Source of the DNA: Candidatus Cloacimonadota bacterium
GTDB lineage: Bacteria > Muiribacteriota > UBA6191
Reading direction: 5' to 3'
Assembly: GCA_023954715.1 (NCBI GenBank)
Contig: JAGSHD010000002.1
Location: 124,001-188,000, forward strand
DNA length: 64,000 nucleotides
The notes under the pieces were generated by a model. It searched no databases. It was not told the DNA's origin and saw only the letters and a list, made by a program, of their open reading frames with translations. Of this stretch, positions 61,282 to 64,000 are shown piece by piece. The position numbers and the translations under genes were made by a program. Each line of letters opens with the position of its first letter. The first letter of the stretch is position 1.

Positions 61282-61536
61282 CTAAATAATTTCTAATGAA
61301 ACACCAAGATCATTGGACCGCTCTTTTGCCAATGGAGTAATAATCGTCTTTTTAGGAATCCGCATGGTATCCACCTTGCGACGGAAGCAATATTCAATAT
61401 CTTCACCTGTTAATAAACGACCTTGAAACTGCTCTACAGAATGATTCGAAGCAAGGTTTGAAGACTCTTTTAAACCTTCTAGTTTTTCAACAACTTCTAT
61501 AACAAGTTGCCGGATTAATTCTTCTGTAATTTGCAT
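61282..61536 (-). CDS. small protein with encapsulation-peptide-like helix and EutQ-like motif
   Basis: An 84-residue protein. Residues 1-22 (MQITEELIRQLVIEVVEKLE) form a short amphipathic helix like the encapsulation peptides that target proteins to microcompartments, followed by a linker. The remainder contains LTGEDIEYCF and TIITPLAKERSNDLGVSLEI, which resembles the N-terminal segment of EutQ (LITANDI... IITPEAREVADLLGV). The cupin domain of EutQ is absent. It is therefore a possible BMC-associated protein although the BMC locus is about 8 kb away. It is upstream of hemW on the same strand. Other readings, such as a small regulatory protein, cannot be ruled out. Confidence 0.65.
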   Translation of the reverse strand: MQITEELIRQLVIEVVEKLEGLKESSNLASNHSVEQFQGRLLTGEDIEYCFRRKVDTMRIPKKTIITPLAKERSNDLGVSLEII

Positions 61537-61785
61537 AGGTGTCTTATAGTTTTCTGTGCTAAGTTTAGATGTAAATAGTAAAGTACTCTATCCATGAGAA
61601 GGATACATTATTCCCATCAAAAGAACAAACTAAAACCCAGAAAAATGATTCGGTAGTATAGAAAGACTTTTTATCTTACGACCAAAGGGGCTATATTTTA
61701 TTCCAATACAAGCGTCAGCCTCTAACAAAATGTATTAAAAGTTCACATCAGGTAGTGCTTATTATCCAAACACCTGAAACTGCAA

Positions 61786-64000
61786 CTAAAAAAGTCCGCC
61801 CAAGGCACCAACAGTAATAGCCATTTTATAAACACTATCTAGGGTTTCTTTCATTTTATTTCTACCCAAACGTATTTTTGTAGGAACAACAATAAAATCG
61901 CCAGGCATTAAAAAATTTTCAGAAAAAGACAATTTACTCTTTTTCACCCCACCTATATATCGATTACTCTTTATTGCTCTCTTCATCATATTAGCAGGAG
62001 TAGCTACGCCGCTAGCATGTATAATATATATTTTTTGCTGATTTGCATAGTCTGTTAAACCCCCAGCATCTGTTATATACTCACTCAAGCTAGCATCTTT
62101 CCTGTATAACTCTGTTATTGGGGAGTATACTTGTCCAGAGACAGATATTTCCGTTGGCTTTAGAGGGATTACAAATTCATCTCCATCTTCTAAAGTAAGA
62201 TCAACTGTTGAGCCTTTTAAGCTTTCTATAGTATCAGCATCATTAAATGTCAATAAAATACGACCTGCTATTTCTATGCCATCAAGTTGATCTACTACCG
62301 CCTCCACTTGCTTTAGAGATGAAATTTGAGCTTCTTTATCTTCACTTTCTGCTTCGCTGTTCAGCAACTGAGCCTGCATATTGCCAATATTTTCTTTTTC
62401 TCGCTTTACAAATCTTTCTTTCATCTCTCGTTGCCTCACCGCAACAGATTTTCTATGAAATCGACTTGCTGGTAAATAGGAGTTTTTTGTCAATCCACCA
62501 GCGCGCTTTAAAACATCAATCAAAGTATCTCCCATTTTAAAATGATAGACTCCTGGAAACGGCACCTCTCCAGAGATTGATATTGAACCCTGATTGATTC
62601 GTAAGGGATCTTTGAAAACGGTAATTTTATCTCGATTTTTCAATCGCAAGTTATGAAATAATGATCCATCCAAGGCTTTTTTTACATCAAACTTGATGAT
62701 TTTCATTCCTTTTTTTGACTCTCGATAAATCTCACCTTTATCCATGTGAGCATCTTTGCTTAGTTTGGCTAAAATTAAAACATCCTTAACTTTTGCATTC
62801 CATCGTAATGGGAAGCTTCCGGGTTTTTCTACTTCTCCAGAAATAGATACAATAGGGCTATTTTGAACTTCTGATAAGTGAAAAACTTTTACTTCATCCC
62901 CAGCTTTTAGCTTATAATCATAGTTACTCTTTTCTGATAGAGCTTTCACTATCAATTCTCTATTACTGATTACATTTAATCCACTAGCCTCTACAAAGTT
63001 CATCTTGTCTGACTTTATTCGGCTAATTTCTATACGATTAAAAAATGTATCTTTCTTAAAGCCTTGCGCTTTCTCTATCAATGACTTCAAAGTTAATTTA
63101 CTAGTCCATTCATAAGAACCTTCTCTATAGATATTCCCACTTATAAAAACTCTATTTTGAATTTCTTCTAGCCTTGGATGGACTAACAGCACATCGCCAT
63201 CTGCTAAAATTGCTGTGGACTGCTTGGAAAAGTTTAAATCTTTTAGGGAACTTTTCCCATTTTTTCCAAATCTAATTAACTGAAGGGAACTTGTATTAGC
63301 TTCTGCCAGGACTCCGCCGGCATAAGTGACTAAATGACTTAGCTTTTCCCAAGGCTTTAACTCAAAGACACCAACTCTACGAACTTGTCCTAAAACTGCT
63401 ACTGTTTTTTTTGCTATAGGTACATGTAATGACATTCCTGGAGATAACTGCTGGCTCTTTTTAAACTTTCCTGTTAGTAGATAATGATACAAGTCAATTG
63501 AGGCTATAGTTTTATCTCTTTTAATTATCTCAAGAGATCTTAAGCTACCTTCTAAAGTAGGGCCTCCTGCTGCAATCATTAATTGAAGAGGGGTTGACAT
63601 AGCATTTGCCATATACACGCCAGGTGACTTAACCTCCCCTGTTACATAAACAGGAAACTGACGTAGTTTTATAAATTCAAAAGACAGATCCAATGTTTTA
63701 TAATATTTTGACAATTTTTTTAGAAGATGATTTGCCAACTTGTTTTTTTCCACCCCTTTGACAAAAATTTCTCCCGCCAAAGGAAACTTAATCATCCCTA
63801 ATGAGTTAACAGATACCGGAACAATCTCATCTTGCGTTTGGTTCCAAATATGTATGCTGAAACGATCTCCCACATCAATCTTGTAATCGTCCGCCACATT
63901 TACCGACTGCAATGCTATCTTAGACAATTCTAAATTTAACTTTTTGAATAATCTATGTCCAAAATATTCTAACTTGTCAGAATCTACGCCTTTCAAAAAC
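61786..64000 (-). CDS. polysaccharide export protein with multiple SLBB domains, 5' end cut off
   Basis: The frame covers at least 736 residues from a TTG at 63996 but remains open to the window edge, so the true start, with the expected signal peptide, is probably outside. It begins with a Poly_export domain (VADDYKIDVGDRFSIHIWNQ, LANHLLKKLSKYYKTLDLSF) and then repeats the SLBB pattern at least five times: VYVTGEVKSPGVY, VAVLGQVRRVGVF, VFISGNIYREGSY, VSISGEVEKPGSF, ISISGEVPFPGVY and ISVSGQVYSPITE. Wza-type proteins form outer-membrane channels for capsule or exopolysaccharide. A weakly hydrophobic C-terminal stretch (YKMAITVGALGGLF) follows. The partner ABC or Wzc-type genes may lie outside the window. 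Confidence 0.9.
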   Translation of the reverse strand, partial: FLKGVDSDKLEYFGHRLFKKLNLELSKIALQSVNVADDYKIDVGDRFSIHIWNQTQDEIVPVSVNSLGMIKFPLAGEIFVKGVEKNKLANHLLKKLSKYYKTLDLSFEFIKLRQFPVYVTGEVKSPGVYMANAMSTPLQLMIAAGGPTLEGSLRSLEIIKRDKTIASIDLYHYLLTGKFKKSQQLSPGMSLHVPIAKKTVAVLGQVRRVGVFELKPWEKLSHLVTYAGGVLAEANTSSLQLIRFGKNGKSSLKDLNFSKQSTAILADGDVLLVHPRLEEIQNRVFISGNIYREGSYEWTSKLTLKSLIEKAQGFKKDTFFNRIEISRIKSDKMNFVEASGLNVISNRELIVKALSEKSNYDYKLKAGDEVKVFHLSEVQNSPIVSISGEVEKPGSFPLRWNAKVKDVLILAKLSKDAHMDKGEIYRESKKGMKIIKFDVKKALDGSLFHNLRLKNRDKITVFKDPLRINQGSISISGEVPFPGVYHFKMGDTLIDVLKRAGGLTKNSYLPASRFHRKSVAVRQREMKERFVKREKENIGNMQAQLLNSEAESEDKEAQISSLKQVEAVVDQLDGIEIAGRILLTFNDADTIESLKGSTVDLTLEDGDEFVIPLKPTEISVSGQVYSPITELYRKDASLSEYITDAGGLTDYANQQKIYIIHASGVATPANMMKRAIKSNRYIGGVKKSKLSFSENFLMPGDFIVVPTKIRLGRNKMKETLDSVYKMAITVGALGGLF

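Overview
The window is AT-rich bacterial DNA with dense, mostly minus-strand genes. It looks like a chromosomal segment of a diderm (Gram-negative) bacterium. Envelope evidence: an LptD-like LPS transporter, an SLBB polysaccharide-export protein, HtrA, several outer-membrane-barrel-like proteins and type IV pilus genes. It also has futalosine-type menaquinone synthesis (MqnA), sigma54-type regulation, FliG, and parts of a bacterial microcompartment (BMC). The abundance of HEAT and TPR proteins and radical SAM/glycosyltransferase combinations suggests a deep-branching or uncultured lineage. A Margulisbacteria-like organism is only a guess; no rRNA is present to decide. I see no transposase, integrase, phage gene, CRISPR array or tRNA.

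Layout. 1-3.1 kb: a truncated SDR gene, trxB with a clear promoter and operator-like dyad, an unknown protein and a CheX-like protein. 3.1-8.7 kb: a HEAT-like protein, then an operon with a radical SAM-glycosyltransferase fusion, an O-antigen-ligase-like protein and a small membrane protein. 8.7-18.7 kb: a pilus cassette of four minor-pilin-type genes, a major pilin, a sigma54 activator and an unusual sensor kinase containing a degenerate protein-kinase domain. Between the activator gene and the pilin gene lie tandem 20-bp dyads and a sigma54-like element. 18.7-28.2 kb: tilS-infA, fliG-lptD, two HEAT proteins (one fused to adenine phosphoribosyltransferase), dnaN and the SRP RNA gene. 28.2-31.8 kb: unknown membrane protein, outer-membrane barrel, FecR-domain protein. 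32-38.7 kb: plus-strand run of K+ channel, cyclic-nucleotide-binding protein, glycosyltransferase, radical SAM protein and hybrid histidine kinase. 38.7-45 kb: HtrA, membrane glycosyltransferase, MqnA, then a HEAT-PilT fusion ATPase. 45-49.9 kb: secG, unknown exported proteins, a STAS protein and a metallo-beta-lactamase-fold hydrolase. 50-53.3 kb: BMC locus (one BMC-H, two BMC-P, an acylating aldehyde dehydrogenase with an encapsulation-peptide-like N-terminus, an RpiB homologue lacking the usual catalytic cysteine, and a Nudix hydrolase). 53.7-64 kb: basic exported protein, YjbH-like barrel, metK-upp-rpiB operon, TPR membrane protein, hemW, a small EutQ-like protein, and the incomplete SLBB export protein.

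How it fits together. Three themes recur: surface structures (pili, glycans, LPS export, barrels), HEAT repeats joined to unrelated enzymes (PilT-type ATPase, Apt), and sugar-phosphate/nucleobase metabolism (BMC with RpiB-like protein, second RpiB, Upp, Apt). The most notable items are the HEAT-Apt and HEAT-PilT fusions, the radical SAM-GT2 fusion whose two halves also occur as adjacent genes elsewhere in the window, the pseudokinase-containing sensor with its likely pilin promoter, and the small BMC locus with a derived RpiB. All family assignments were made by eye from motifs, without database searches.
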